Shown one piece after another: positions 36,162-44,295 of a DNA stretch of 49,488 bases; position 1 is the stretch's first letter, and each line of letters begins with the position of its first letter. The position numbers were made by a program, and so were the translations under genes. This DNA is from Hungatella sp. (lineage in GTDB: Bacteria > Bacillota > Clostridia > Lachnospirales > Lachnospiraceae). Location: NCBI GenBank assembly GCA_022795805.1, contig JAAWHK010000008.1, forward strand, positions 1 through 49,488, read 5' to 3'. The notes beneath the pieces are model-generated. The model worked only from the letters and a program-made list of their open reading frames with translations, had not been told where the DNA came from and did no database searches.

Positions 36162-37043
36162 TCACCTGGCCGCTCTCTCCAAAAGTCCCTGAAGCTCCTC
36201 CACGGAAAACTCATAGCTGGTATTGCAGAAATGGCAGTTGATCTCAATAGGTTTGCCGTCGTCGATCATGGACTGCAGTTCCTTCTTTCCGATGCTGACC
36301 AGCGCCTTCTCCACCCGCGCCTTGTCACAGTTACAGAAAAACCGCGTCTCCATCCTGTCCGTAATCTCCGGCTCCATACCCTCAAACAGCTTCTCCAGAA
36401 TCGCCTCCGGCGTCATACCCTCATCCAGGAGAGAGGTCACCGATGAAATCTCCCCCAGCCGCTGCTCCAGGGCAGCGATGATCTCCTCCCCGGCGCCGGG
36501 CATCATCTGAATGATGAATCCTCCCGCCTGCCTCACCGTGTTGTCCTTATTCATCAGAACCCCCAGCGCCACGCTGGAAGGCGTCTGCTCCGATGTGGCA
36601 TAGTAATACGTAAGGTCCTCCGCGATCTCTCCGCTTACCAGTATCGTCTGTCCCACATAGGGCTCCTTAAGCCCCACATCCTGAATCACGCTGAGCACGC
36701 CGATTCCCAGCGCTGTGCTCACATCCAGCTTACCCTTGTCGTTGCACGGGAGAATCACCAGAGGGTTGTTGACGTAACCCTTCACATCCCCCTTCGCGTC
36801 CGCCGTCACCGTCAGGCCGCCTATGGGACCGTCCCCCTCGATCTTCAAGGTCAGAAGATCGTCTTCGTTCTTCATCATGCTCCCCATCATGGCCCCCGCC
36901 GTAAGAAGCCGTCCCAGAGCCGCCGTCGCCACCGGACTGGTGTTATGACGGGCCCTTGCTGTCTCCACCAGGTCCCTGGTGACAGCGGCAAACGCCCGTA
37001 TCTGCCCTCCGGCCGCCGTTGCCCTGATTATATAATCCGCCAT
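36162..37043 (-). CDS. hslO: Redox-regulated chaperone Hsp33
   Basis: Hsp33 is a holdase switched on by oxidation of a zinc-bound cysteine centre. The 293-residue protein begins MADYIIRATAAGGQIRAF and has the ATAALGRLLTAGAMMG part near residue 45 and the C-terminal switch with CNC (CXC, about 236-238) and CHFC (CXXC, about 270-273). All four cysteines are present, so the switch should be intact. The frame opens at an ATG (37055) directly next to AGAGAGG; the ATG at 37043 has better distance and matches the family. It is 22 bases downstream of a methyltransferase gene. Confidence 0.95.
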   Translation of the reverse strand: MADYIIRATAAGGQIRAFAAVTRDLVETARARHNTSPVATAALGRLLTAGAMMGSMMKNEDDLLTLKIEGDGPIGGLTVTADAKGDVKGYVNNPLVILPCNDKGKLDVSTALGIGVLSVIQDVGLKEPYVGQTILVSGEIAEDLTYYYATSEQTPSSVALGVLMNKDNTVRQAGGFIIQMMPGAGEEIIAALEQRLGEISSVTSLLDEGMTPEAILEKLFEGMEPEITDRMETRFFCNCDKARVEKALVSIGKKELQSMIDDGKPIEINCHFCNTSYEFSVEELQGLLERAAR

Positions 37044-37065
37044 GCCAAATCCCATCCTCTCTTAA

Positions 37066-37854
37066 TTATTCCACACATCCGCCTTTTGCTTCGGTCTGCG
37101 CCTGCTTCCCCCGCTCTCTGGCCACCACATAGACTCTTTCGCTGTTCTCCCTCACATCCTGCCGGGTGAACGCGTCATACACAGCCACAAGCTCCATCCC
37201 TGCCTCCAAAACAGCCCTCTTTATCTCATCTATGGAGTAGGCCCGCTGATAATGGGTCTCCTCATACCGGCGAAACAGCTCCCCCTCCTCCTTCACGAAG
37301 ATAGTCAGATCGTACTCGTTGATCCCGGATTCGGCGTCGTATTCGTTCTCCCAGACAAAACTGCAGTCCTCCCGTGATTCGGCGATGGTGCGGTTTCCCA
37401 TAATCTCCCTGTACTTGTACTCCGTGTTGCAGTCAAATACAAAGATCCCTCCAGGGTCCAGATAATTATTCACCAGAGAGAACACCTGTACCAGGTCTTT
37501 ATACTCCGTAATATAGTTCAGGGAGTCGCAGATGCAGACCACGGCCCTCACGGTGCCGTACAGCTCAAACTCCCGCATATCCTGCAAAAGATACAGGATA
37601 TCCAGTCCGGACTGCTGCCGTTTCTCCATGGCCTCCTGGAGCATGTCTCCGGAGCTGTCCACCCCGATCATGTCGTAGCCCTTGGAAGCCATAATCTCTG
37701 TCAGGCTCCCTGTGCCGCACCCCAGTTCCAGCACCAGTCCGTCGCTAATCCCGTATTCCCTCAGAAGTCCCTGTACATAGTCTGCCCATTCTTCATAGGG
37801 AATATTATCCATAAATGTATCATATACCTCCGCAAACCCTGTGTATGCCTCCAT
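37066..37854 (-). CDS. Class I SAM-dependent methyltransferase
   Basis: The 262-residue protein has the Rossmann methyltransferase motifs: LVLELGCGTGSLTEIMA (about 40-56), DMIGVDSSGDMLQEA (about 60-75), the QDMREF acidic part and CICDSLNYI, with a long C-terminal beta region typical of small-molecule methyltransferases found next to hslO. The substrate cannot be predicted. It starts at ATG 37854 and precedes hslO by 22 bases, so both are probably one message. Similar pairs are common in Lachnospiraceae. Confidence 0.88.
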   Translation of the reverse strand: MEAYTGFAEVYDTFMDNIPYEEWADYVQGLLREYGISDGLVLELGCGTGSLTEIMASKGYDMIGVDSSGDMLQEAMEKRQQSGLDILYLLQDMREFELYGTVRAVVCICDSLNYITEYKDLVQVFSLVNNYLDPGGIFVFDCNTEYKYREIMGNRTIAESREDCSFVWENEYDAESGINEYDLTIFVKEEGELFRRYEETHYQRAYSIDEIKRAVLEAGMELVAVYDAFTRQDVRENSERVYVVARERGKQAQTEAKGGCVE

Positions 37855-37922
37855 GTCCTCTCCCCTTTTTACCGAAAGCCTGCACGCAGGTTAGTACGCT
37901 GCGCCTGGCAGCCCTTTCATAG

Positions 37923-37956
37923 CAAAAAGCAGAGATCATCTCAGCGATGTCTCTGC
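37923..37956 (-). terminator. Terminator of the SEC-C gene
   Basis: On the minus strand GCAGAGA and CATC pair with GATG and TCTCTGC around GCTGA, with a one-base bulge, followed by TTTTTG. It begins 13 bases after the stop at 37970 and separates this gene from the methyltransferase-hslO pair. Confidence 0.85.
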
Positions 37957-37969
37957 CATCACACGGCTA

Positions 37970-38476
37970 CTAATTCTTGCCGCAGCACTTCTTATACTTT
38001 AAACCGCTGCCGCAGGGACACGGATCATTCCTGCCAACCTTGGGACCCTTTACGATGGTTCCCGATGCCTTCTGGGCCTTGTACAGCTCTTTCCTCTTCT
38101 CCGGGGTCAGAATATCGTCCCACATAGGCAGGTTATACAGCCAGTCCGCCTTGGCTTCGACCATATTGTAGTACAGCTTCTCCGGATCGATCTCGATCTT
38201 CACCGGTGTATCCTCCTCCATGGTCTCGATGGGATTCTGGTATCCCTTTAAGCTCTCGTTGATTCCGTCCAGGAAACCGGTCATGATCAGCACTTCCGTC
38301 TCATACTTTTCGGCCAGCTCCTTGACAGTTCCCTCCACCACCTGAGCCGGATCAGCCAGAAGTTTCTCATAGATGCCTTTCTCGATCCCAAAATAACCGG
38401 ACCAGAGTTTCTCTCTCTCTTTATCATTCAAGCCGTCTCCATAGGCCAGATTGCGCCATGTCTCTAATAATGCCAT
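37970..38476 (-). CDS. SEC-C metal-binding domain protein
   Basis: The 168-residue protein ends with a full SEC-C zinc-binding motif, [19 protein letters not shown], as found at the C-terminus of SecA, where it helps ribosome or SecB contact. The rest is helical ([44 protein letters not shown]) and without a known domain. A secretion or translation-linked role is possible but not shown. The open frame extends to 38593, but a promoter lies at 38538-38566, so the start is ATG 38476 (or 38488), after AAAGGATGG. It ends at its own terminator. Confidence 0.85.
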   Translation of the reverse strand: MALLETWRNLAYGDGLNDKEREKLWSGYFGIEKGIYEKLLADPAQVVEGTVKELAEKYETEVLIMTGFLDGINESLKGYQNPIETMEEDTPVKIEIDPEKLYYNMVEAKADWLYNLPMWDDILTPEKRKELYKAQKASGTIVKGPKVGRNDPCPCGSGLKYKKCCGKN

Positions 38477-38537
38477 GTCAGTATCCATCCTTTTCTCTTG
38501 ATTTCTTTCGCAAAATGTTTGCCGCAAATTCTTTACT

Positions 38538-38566
38538 AGTATATAACAAGTCCGGGGATTTTGCAA
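38538..38566 (-). promoter_or_regulatory. Promoter of the SEC-C gene
   Basis: TTGCAA (38561-38566) and TATACT (38538-38543) are 17 bases apart on the minus strand, the same boxes and spacing as the ftsK promoter at 30561. Start point near 38531. Confidence 0.75.
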
Positions 38567-38645
38567 CGGCATTTTCACCCCATCGTCAAGCAAAAATTCC
38601 GATTACCCTCCGCATTTTCTTATTTCTTGCGGATGTCTGCAAAAC

Positions 38646-39239
38646 TCATCCCTTCCCGTCCCATCCGCCCCCGGACAGCTTCCGGTTCAGTTTGGTGTAG
38701 ATCCGCTCCCTGAACCACGGCTCCGTGGAGGCCGCAACAGCCTCCTCAAGGCCAAACCAGGCCACCCCGCTGTTCTCGTCCTCCTTCACCGTCAGGTGCT
38801 GGGCGGCGTCCGCCTCCAGAAGGTAGGTCACATTCAGATGCAGATGGCTGGGTACATAGACTCCCCGCTTCTCGTGGCCGTCCACGGTGAGCACTTCCAG
38901 GGAGAAGATCTCCTCTGTCACAGGAACCACCTCCTCAATGCCGCTCTCCTCCCGCACCTCCCTCAGGGCCACTTTCAGAAGATCCTCCTCCCCGTCCGCA
39001 TGGCCTCCCAGCCAGGACCAGGAATTGTAGATATTGTGGTAAGCCATCAGCACCCGGTCCCTGTCCCGGTTCACCACCCAGGCGGAGGCCGTCATGTGGG
39101 CCGTACAGCTGGTTCGAAGGAAAATATCCGGCGCGTTCAGGCAGGAGAGAAGCACGTCCCGATCCCTCTTTTCCTGCTCATTCCAGGGATGGTAGCAGGT
39201 TAACTGCCGCGCCAGCCTGTCCCTCAAAGCGGTACCCAT
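38646..39239 (-). CDS. Nudix hydrolase
   Basis: A 197-residue pyrophosphohydrolase with a full Nudix box GGHADGEEDLLKVALREVREESGI (about residues 77-100, seen as G-x5-E-x7-REVREESG). The 70-residue N-terminal helical part (CYHPWNEQEKRDRDVLLSCL) is common in Firmicute members. The substrate is unknown. The ATG at 39239 overlaps the stop of the YbaK-type gene as TGATG, so both are co-translated. Confidence 0.9.
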   Translation of the reverse strand: MGTALRDRLARQLTCYHPWNEQEKRDRDVLLSCLNAPDIFLRTSCTAHMTASAWVVNRDRDRVLMAYHNIYNSWSWLGGHADGEEDLLKVALREVREESGIEEVVPVTEEIFSLEVLTVDGHEKRGVYVPSHLHLNVTYLLEADAAQHLTVKEDENSGVAWFGLEEAVAASTEPWFRERIYTKLNRKLSGGGWDGKG

Positions 39240-39721
39240 CAGACCTGCACCTCCTCATACCCCTTGCACACGTCCACCCACGCCCTGCAGCCAGAGTACT
39301 TCTCCAGCTCCGGGATCGTAAGCTCAATGGCGCTGTTGGAGCTTCCGCAGGCAGGAAAGACCGTATCGAACCGCCTGAGGGACACATCCAGGTACACGCT
39401 CACCCCTTCCTTCACCCCAAAGGGGCACACGCCGCCTATGGCATGTCCCACCAGCTCCAGGGCCTCCTGGGGGGAAAGCATTTTCGCCTTGGTGTTAAAC
39501 TGCCCCTTGTACTTTTTATTGTCGATCTTGGCGTCCCCTGCCGCCACCACCAGTATGGCGCCGTCCTCCGTCATGAAGGACAGCGTCTTGGCTATGCGGC
39601 AGGGTTCGCAGCCCAGCGCCTCAGCCGCCAGCTCCACCGTGGCGCTGGACACCGGAAACTCCCGGACTCTCTCCTCCATTCCGTATTCCCCAAAATATGC
39701 CTTTACTCTCTCTATGGACAT
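39239..39721 (-). CDS. YbaK/ProX-type aminoacyl-tRNA deacylase
   Basis: Free-standing editing domain that hydrolyses mischarged tRNA (for example Cys-tRNA-Pro or Ala-tRNA-Pro). From ATG 39721 (GGAGG at 6 bases) the product is 160 residues. It has CRIAKTLSFMTEDGAILVVAAGDAKID with the conserved Lys and the GGVCPFGVKEGVSVYLD loop typical of the fold. Its frame is open to 39760 without a better start. It is the first gene of a two-gene message with the Nudix gene. Which tRNA it edits cannot be told. Confidence 0.88.
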   Translation of the reverse strand: MSIERVKAYFGEYGMEERVREFPVSSATVELAAEALGCEPCRIAKTLSFMTEDGAILVVAAGDAKIDNKKYKGQFNTKAKMLSPQEALELVGHAIGGVCPFGVKEGVSVYLDVSLRRFDTVFPACGSSNSAIELTIPELEKYSGCRAWVDVCKGYEEVQV

Positions 39722-39883
39722 GTTTCTCCTCCTTTGCTGCAGCGCCGCTGTGACGGACACTCCGGCACGTCCCCGGCGCTGCCTCCCTGTTGATTGATCC
39801 GTAAGCCGTCACGAAAACAGCCTGTAAAGCGTACCCGTCTCGGCGGCATGTTTCATGCGAATGACAATATCCCGGACCGCCTG

Positions 39884-39914
39884 AAAAGGGAACGATCCGC
39901 TCGTTCCCTTTTTT
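39884..39914. terminator. Terminator downstream of telA, T-tract on both sides
   Basis: AAAAGGGAACGA and TCGTTCCCTTTT close around TCCGC, followed by TTTTTT on the plus strand and TTTT on the minus strand. It ends the xpaC-VWA-telA message and insulates it from the YbaK/Nudix pair. Confidence 0.85.
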
Positions 39915-39962
39915 ACGTTTACTGACACCCCATCCGCTGCCAAAACCCGCGAAAGAGCCGGC

Positions 39963-41114
39963 TTATTGCCTGTTCCCCCGCCGCATAACCTCCGACTCCT
40001 CGATGCCCCGTATAACCGTCTCCCCCGCATCCGCCAGTTCCCGAAACTGCGCAATGGTCTCCCTCATCTGGGGCAGCGCCCGCTGCTTGTACTGATTGAT
40101 GGACTCCAGGGCTCCCAAAGTCTCCCTGAAAGCTTCCTTCAGCGTCTCCACCTGGATGTTGGAATCCATGGCCTGCTTCTGGATCTCCGCTCCCTGGGTG
40201 TTAAGCATCCGGGAGGTGGATGCGATCATGTTGTTGGTGGCCTGGTTCAGGGCCTTCACCTTCTCCAGCACGATCTTCTGGTTGTACAGCGCCCCCGCCA
40301 CGGTCACCGCCACATTCAGCGCCGCCACGGTGACGGTCTGGGCCCGGTTTACGGAGCGGATCAGCTCATAGTTGTTCTTGCGGATAACCTCCATGGCAAT
40401 AATGCCGTTCTGGTTCACCGCCAGCATCTGGTTGAAGTCGATCATCCTCTGCCTTAAGGGGAAGAGAATCTCCTCCTCAATAAACTTTATCTTTTCGGAA
40501 TCCCCGCCCAGGGCCCGCTGCGCCGCGATCTGCTCCGTCAGGTAGTCGTCCAGCTCCTGCCCCAGCACGATCTTCTGATTCAGCTGCTTCGTCAGATCCC
40601 GCATAGAGGCCTGCTCCAGCTCCAGGGTGGTGTTGTCATCCTTAAGCGTCCTGGCACCCTGTTCCAGGGATTCCACAATATCCGCGATCACGGAATCCGC
40701 CGCCTTAAACTTGTTAAAATACGACCGCACCGGATTAAAAAGATTGCCCAAAGGCCCCTTCTTCAGGAAATCAATCCCCGACGGGTCCAGATCCTCCATC
40801 TGTCTGGACAGCTCCTCCAGCCCTCTGGCCACCGCGCCGCTCTCACCGCCGGCCCGGGACAGTTCACCGATGCGGGTCTTCATAATGGAATTCTTGTCCG
40901 CGGACTTCTTCACCACGTCGGCCCCGAACATCTCGATGGCCCTGGTCAGCTCTTTCCGGTCCTCAAAACAGTCGATGTCCGTATTCAGGATCTCGTTGCC
41001 CTTCTCCCTGGACGCGTCGGAAATCATCAGGGATGTCTCCCGGTCCACCGCCGTCTCCGCCTCAACCACTTTCTTAATCTCTTCCTTCTGGGGAATATCC
41101 AATGTAAATGCCAT
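39963..41114 (-). CDS. TelA/YaaN-family toxic anion (tellurite) resistance protein
   Basis: The 383-residue protein is almost wholly helical and soluble (TelA family). It begins MAFTLDIPQKEEIKKVVE and contains a coiled-coil core with EEEILFPLRQRMIDFNQMLAVNQNGIIAMEVIRKNN, then RAQTVTVAALNVAVTVAGALYNQ, all typical TelA segments. Family members give resistance to tellurite and to some antimicrobial peptides, by an unknown way connected with the membrane. It is third in an operon behind xpaC and a VWA protein: 33 bases after the VWA stop. Start ATG 41114. Confidence 0.9.
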   Translation of the reverse strand: MAFTLDIPQKEEIKKVVEAETAVDRETSLMISDASREKGNEILNTDIDCFEDRKELTRAIEMFGADVVKKSADKNSIMKTRIGELSRAGGESGAVARGLEELSRQMEDLDPSGIDFLKKGPLGNLFNPVRSYFNKFKAADSVIADIVESLEQGARTLKDDNTTLELEQASMRDLTKQLNQKIVLGQELDDYLTEQIAAQRALGGDSEKIKFIEEEILFPLRQRMIDFNQMLAVNQNGIIAMEVIRKNNYELIRSVNRAQTVTVAALNVAVTVAGALYNQKIVLEKVKALNQATNNMIASTSRMLNTQGAEIQKQAMDSNIQVETLKEAFRETLGALESINQYKQRALPQMRETIAQFRELADAGETVIRGIEESEVMRRGNRQ

Positions 41115-41147
41115 AGTTTACCTCTTTCCTAAATGCCCCTGTTTTGC

Positions 41148-42833
41148 CTACAGGCTGGAGTTAAACAGGTTCTTTAATTTGTAGATAACGTCGTCGGAAT
41201 CCGCGTTGATATTGGCCGCCTCGTTGATGGAGGAGATGCTCTCCAGCGCCGGAATATCCGCGTTGTACCCGATGGTGTAGATGGGGATGTTCAGCGCATC
41301 CATAGCCTCCTCTATATCCTTAAGGGAATAGCCCCGGTTGGTCTCGCCGTCGGACAGCACGAACATCATCATCTTGGCGTCCGGGTACTGCTCCTTCGCC
41401 TTGATCAACATGTCCGCCGCCACGATGATCCCGTCAAACGTGGCCGTTCCTCCGGAGGCGCTCAACGATTCCACCGCCCCCTTAAAAGCCGACTGATGAT
41501 TCAGGTTAAACTCCCCTACCGGGACATTGATCACCACCTCGTCGGAGTAGGACACCAGCCCCACGTAGTTGGTGGTATTGATGTACTGCATCCCGTTTAT
41601 GAGGGACGTCTTCAGGGAGTTGAGAGGCTCCCCGTTCATGGAGCCGGACACATCCGCCACGAACACGGCCAGAATCGGCTTGCCGCTGTCCTTCTCCTTC
41701 TTCCACAGCTCCTGGGCGTTTAAAAGGGTGGCCCCATCAACCCCGCTCTGCTCCACGACGTAGTTGAGATCCACGTTAAAGCCGTACTCCTCTGCCAGCT
41801 TCTGGCTGTCGTCGGATCTGGCAAATTCGGTGAACAGCTTTAGGATCTCCTTCTTCTCACCGCTCACCTGCCCCGTTGTGTACAGCGGGTTGGTGTGCAC
41901 AAACCCGAAAGGCGTAAACTCATACTTTCTGGCCAGCTCAGGGTCGTTGATGTAAGTCTGATACTCCATGACAAACCCGTCCAGGGTTCCCGTCTCGGCC
42001 GCGTCACGCATCTGAAGGGTGGTGTAAGCCACAAAGGGCACGTTGGCCTGAAACAGCTGGAATCCCTCCACCGCCTCCAAGCTTAAAGGATCGCGGGCGC
42101 TGTACGTCTGCAGGGTGGAGATGAGGAAGTTAAGCCCTGTGGCCGACGCGTAGGGGTTGGTGTATCCCATGGCAAACTCGCCTCCGGCCGTGGCGTCCAC
42201 AATGGTCTTCAAATTGATGGCGCCGTACTTTTCCACCAGCTTCTTCTGGGTGTCCTTTGACAGGAGGATCCCCGCCGTATTCTCCACCAGGGTGTCCGCA
42301 ACCATCTCCATATCCACGCCGTCCGCTGTAAGCATGCTGCCCCAGAAGTCATTGGACGGGGTGTACCCGTCGGGGGTGTATTTGCCGGTCCGTATATAAT
42401 CCATGCCCAGGCCCGAAGCCACATTCCGGATCATGACGGAGACCTGCTGCCCGTCCACCTCAAAGCCCGCGGCATTAAAATTCTTTGCCACCTCGTTGAG
42501 CCATCCGTCCCGTCCCGGCCCGCACTTCTCCGAAGTGGAGAATATTTCCGCGTACAGGGATGTGGAAGGCTTCACGGTAACCGGGTTGGTGTCAATATCC
42601 GGCAGCTCGTCCACGTTTGTATCCGCCAGCTCCACCGGGGATTTCACCACCTCCGCCTGTCTGGGAGCGATCTTTTTCATGTATCTTCCGATGGTAGACA
42701 CCGCCGACTCCGTGCTGACGGTACTGGCCGATTTCCCCACATTCCGGGTGAGAAGAATCCCCCCGAAGGCAGCTAAAAATACCACTGCCCCCATGGCCGC
42801 AATGATCGCCGCCTGCTTTCCGTTTTTCTTCAT
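41148..42833 (-). CDS. Membrane-anchored protein with binding-protein-like and von Willebrand A domains
   Basis: The 561-residue product has a positively charged start, one membrane helix (about 8-29), and is otherwise expected outside. Residues about 85-350 resemble an extracellular substrate-binding fold (NEVAKNFNAAGFEVDGQQVSV, GYTNPYASATGLNFL). Residues about 386-555 are a VWA domain with a complete metal-ion site: DVSGS (394-398), Thr463 or 465 and Asp495 in LSDGETN. This pair of domains is unusual. It sits between xpaC and telA (118 and 33 bases), so it is likely the outer sensor or binding part of a stress module. ATG 42833 has GGAGGG at 6 bases. Confidence 0.87.
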   Translation of the reverse strand: MKKNGKQAAIIAAMGAVVFLAAFGGILLTRNVGKSASTVSTESAVSTIGRYMKKIAPRQAEVVKSPVELADTNVDELPDIDTNPVTVKPSTSLYAEIFSTSEKCGPGRDGWLNEVAKNFNAAGFEVDGQQVSVMIRNVASGLGMDYIRTGKYTPDGYTPSNDFWGSMLTADGVDMEMVADTLVENTAGILLSKDTQKKLVEKYGAINLKTIVDATAGGEFAMGYTNPYASATGLNFLISTLQTYSARDPLSLEAVEGFQLFQANVPFVAYTTLQMRDAAETGTLDGFVMEYQTYINDPELARKYEFTPFGFVHTNPLYTTGQVSGEKKEILKLFTEFARSDDSQKLAEEYGFNVDLNYVVEQSGVDGATLLNAQELWKKEKDSGKPILAVFVADVSGSMNGEPLNSLKTSLINGMQYINTTNYVGLVSYSDEVVINVPVGEFNLNHQSAFKGAVESLSASGGTATFDGIIVAADMLIKAKEQYPDAKMMMFVLSDGETNRGYSLKDIEEAMDALNIPIYTIGYNADIPALESISSINEAANINADSDDVIYKLKNLFNSSL

Positions 42834-42951
42834 ATCTAGGTCCCTCCTTTATCTCCGGTGCCGTCATTCCGTCTCCGGACAGACGCCGGCACTTGTGCTG
42901 CCTGCCTTGGCAGGCCGGATACACGCCCACAGCCCGTCGCTGCCGCCCTCC

Positions 42952-43692
42952 TTATGTCCCTTGGCTGTAATACTCCAGCTGTCCTAAAAGTTCCCGTATC
43001 TGGGCCGCAACCCCGTCTATATCCTGCTCCGTGTAATCCATCTCCGACATCTCCGTCATCAGCTGCCCCACCTCCAGAAGCACCTTTTCGTTCTTCTCCA
43101 GGATCAGCCGCATATCCTTCAGGTTCTCCTCGTAAAGCTTCCGCTTCTCCTCCTGGATCTGGTCCGGGATATCGTCCAGCTTATAGGCCTCTGAGCACAG
43201 GTTTCGGTACTCCTTTTCGTCAAAAATAAGCATCTTGTTGGCAATCCTCACAATCCCCTTCTCCAGGGCATCCCCCGCACACCGGATGACATCCATAAAC
43301 TTCTGATAGCTCAGTGTCCCGGTTCCGAACCTGCGCACCACTAGCTGCTCAAAGGTAAACTGGTTCTTCTCCATCCGCTGCGCCTGCTCTGCGGCGGACC
43401 GGGCGATGCCTCCCAGCACCTTTCCCGAACCGTACTCCTCCAGAAGGCTCATGGCCTTCCTTCCCGCATCCTCCTCATCTATCTGAACGAACTGGGCTTT
43501 CTTTTCCGCCAGAAGCACCCGATTCATCAGTATAAACGCCGGGACGGACACAGCGCCCACGGCGATGGAGGCCGCAGCCGCAAATATATTGGCGCTGAAA
43601 GGCGTAAGCCCTATAAGCCCCGGGGAAAACAGAATCACTTCCGCAGCGGCAAAGGCAGCATTGGCCGCAAAAAGTTTCGCATATTTATTCAC
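42952..43692 (-). CDS. XpaC-family membrane protein (5-bromo-4-chloroindolyl phosphate hydrolysis)
   Basis: XpaC proteins co-occur with TelA, and their exact role is unknown; the name comes from a plate assay in Bacillus. From GTG 43692 the product is 246 residues: two short membrane helices (about 5-55: LFAANAAFAAAEVILFSPG; ANIFAAAASIAVGAVSVPAFILM), then a helical soluble domain with QKFMDVIRCAGDALEKGIVRI and a coiled coil. The frame opens at 43764, but ATG 43764 lies inside the promoter at 43756-43784, so the GTG (AAGGGAG, 11 bases upstream) is chosen. It is first in the xpaC-VWA-telA message. Confidence 0.85.
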   Translation of the reverse strand: MNKYAKLFAANAAFAAAEVILFSPGLIGLTPFSANIFAAAASIAVGAVSVPAFILMNRVLLAEKKAQFVQIDEEDAGRKAMSLLEEYGSGKVLGGIARSAAEQAQRMEKNQFTFEQLVVRRFGTGTLSYQKFMDVIRCAGDALEKGIVRIANKMLIFDEKEYRNLCSEAYKLDDIPDQIQEEKRKLYEENLKDMRLILEKNEKVLLEVGQLMTEMSEMDYTEQDIDGVAAQIRELLGQLEYYSQGT

Positions 43693-43755
43693 GTATCCGG
43701 ATACTCCCTTCTTTAGTGACGTACGACAACGGCATGGAAAACCGTATATACAGAT

Positions 43756-43784
43756 AGTATACACCTTTTTAAGTGATTTGTGAA
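43756..43784 (-). promoter_or_regulatory. Promoter of the xpaC-VWA-telA operon
   Basis: TTCACA (43779-43784) and TATACT (43756-43761) are 17 bases apart on the minus strand. The start point lies near 43749, and the terminator of the upstream scar ends at 43785, so the operon is well insulated. Confidence 0.78.
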
Positions 43785-43822
43785 GAAAAAATCAGCCCGG
43801 ACATCCCCCATGTCCGGGCTGA
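43785..43822 (-). terminator. Terminator behind the RpiR/PTS scar
   Basis: On the minus strand TCAGCCCGGACAT and ATGTCCGGGCTGA are perfect 13-base arms around a 5-base loop, followed by TTTTTTC. The original PTS gene's end is 35 bases upstream. Confidence 0.93.
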
Positions 43823-43856
43823 CAACATCTGATCTGTTTCTGATTTCGTTCCTCTT

Positions 43857-44151
43857 CTACTCCTCTTCCTCAGCCGGTTTCTGATGATTGGTCACCAGCA
43901 CAAACGGCGTGTAGATCACCGCCGCGATCAGGATACAGAGAAGCTGGGTGACGGCCGCTCCCACGGAACCTCCCGATCCCCAGTTTCTTGTACACCCTCC
44001 CGATGGTGGACGGCGACGAAAAAGCGCCCTGCGCCGCCTCCCCTATGGTCGCACTGATCACGGTCCTGGGGTGCTGTAAAATATACCGCACTGCCTACTG
44101 CTCCGCAGATGTAAAAAGATGCTCCTCCTTTAACTGATTTAAAATGGACAT
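43857..44151 (-). pseudogene. Scar: broken RpiR-type regulator start fused to the 3' end of a PTS IIC gene
   Basis: From ATG 44151 the frame reads MSILNQLKEEHLFTSAEQ, then an in-frame TAG (44095-44097), then AVRYILQHPRTVISATIGE and SSPSTIGRVYKKLG, the typical N-terminal helix-turn-helix of RpiR/MurR regulators with a nonsense codon. After KKLGIG the family match ends. In another frame the remaining part reads GSGGSVGAAVTQLLCILIAA, VIYTPFVLVTNH and a Glu-rich end, stopping at 43857-43859; this looks like the last helix and tail of a lactose/cellobiose-type PTS IIC permease. The simplest reading is that a large deletion joined the start of a regulator gene to the end of the neighbouring transporter gene. 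The terminator of the transporter is still present. Confidence 0.7.
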
Positions 44152-44212
44152 TCTGTCTCCCGCCTTTCCATGGAATCCTGTCACCTATACCAGCCTGCTG
44201 ATAAATTTTCTG

Positions 44213-44234
44213 TTTTTTACTATTTCGTAAAAAA
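44213..44234. promoter_or_regulatory. Inverted repeat upstream of the regulator scar
   Basis: TTTTTTAC and GTAAAAAA are perfect 8-base arms around TATTTC. It lies 61 bases before the ATG of the broken RpiR gene and behind the dlt operon. It may be the old operator of the lost RpiR regulator, or a weak terminator of the dlt operon (AT-only stem makes that less likely). Confidence 0.35.
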
Positions 44235-44295
44235 TTATGGCTGTAAAATTAAAAAGAGGACGCTTTGCATTTGCTTTGTATTTCCAGGTCTCTGC

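Noticed and set aside
39761-39962. Gene between the YbaK-type gene and telA
   Set aside because: Short frames here have no start signals or conserved motifs; the region holds the telA terminator.
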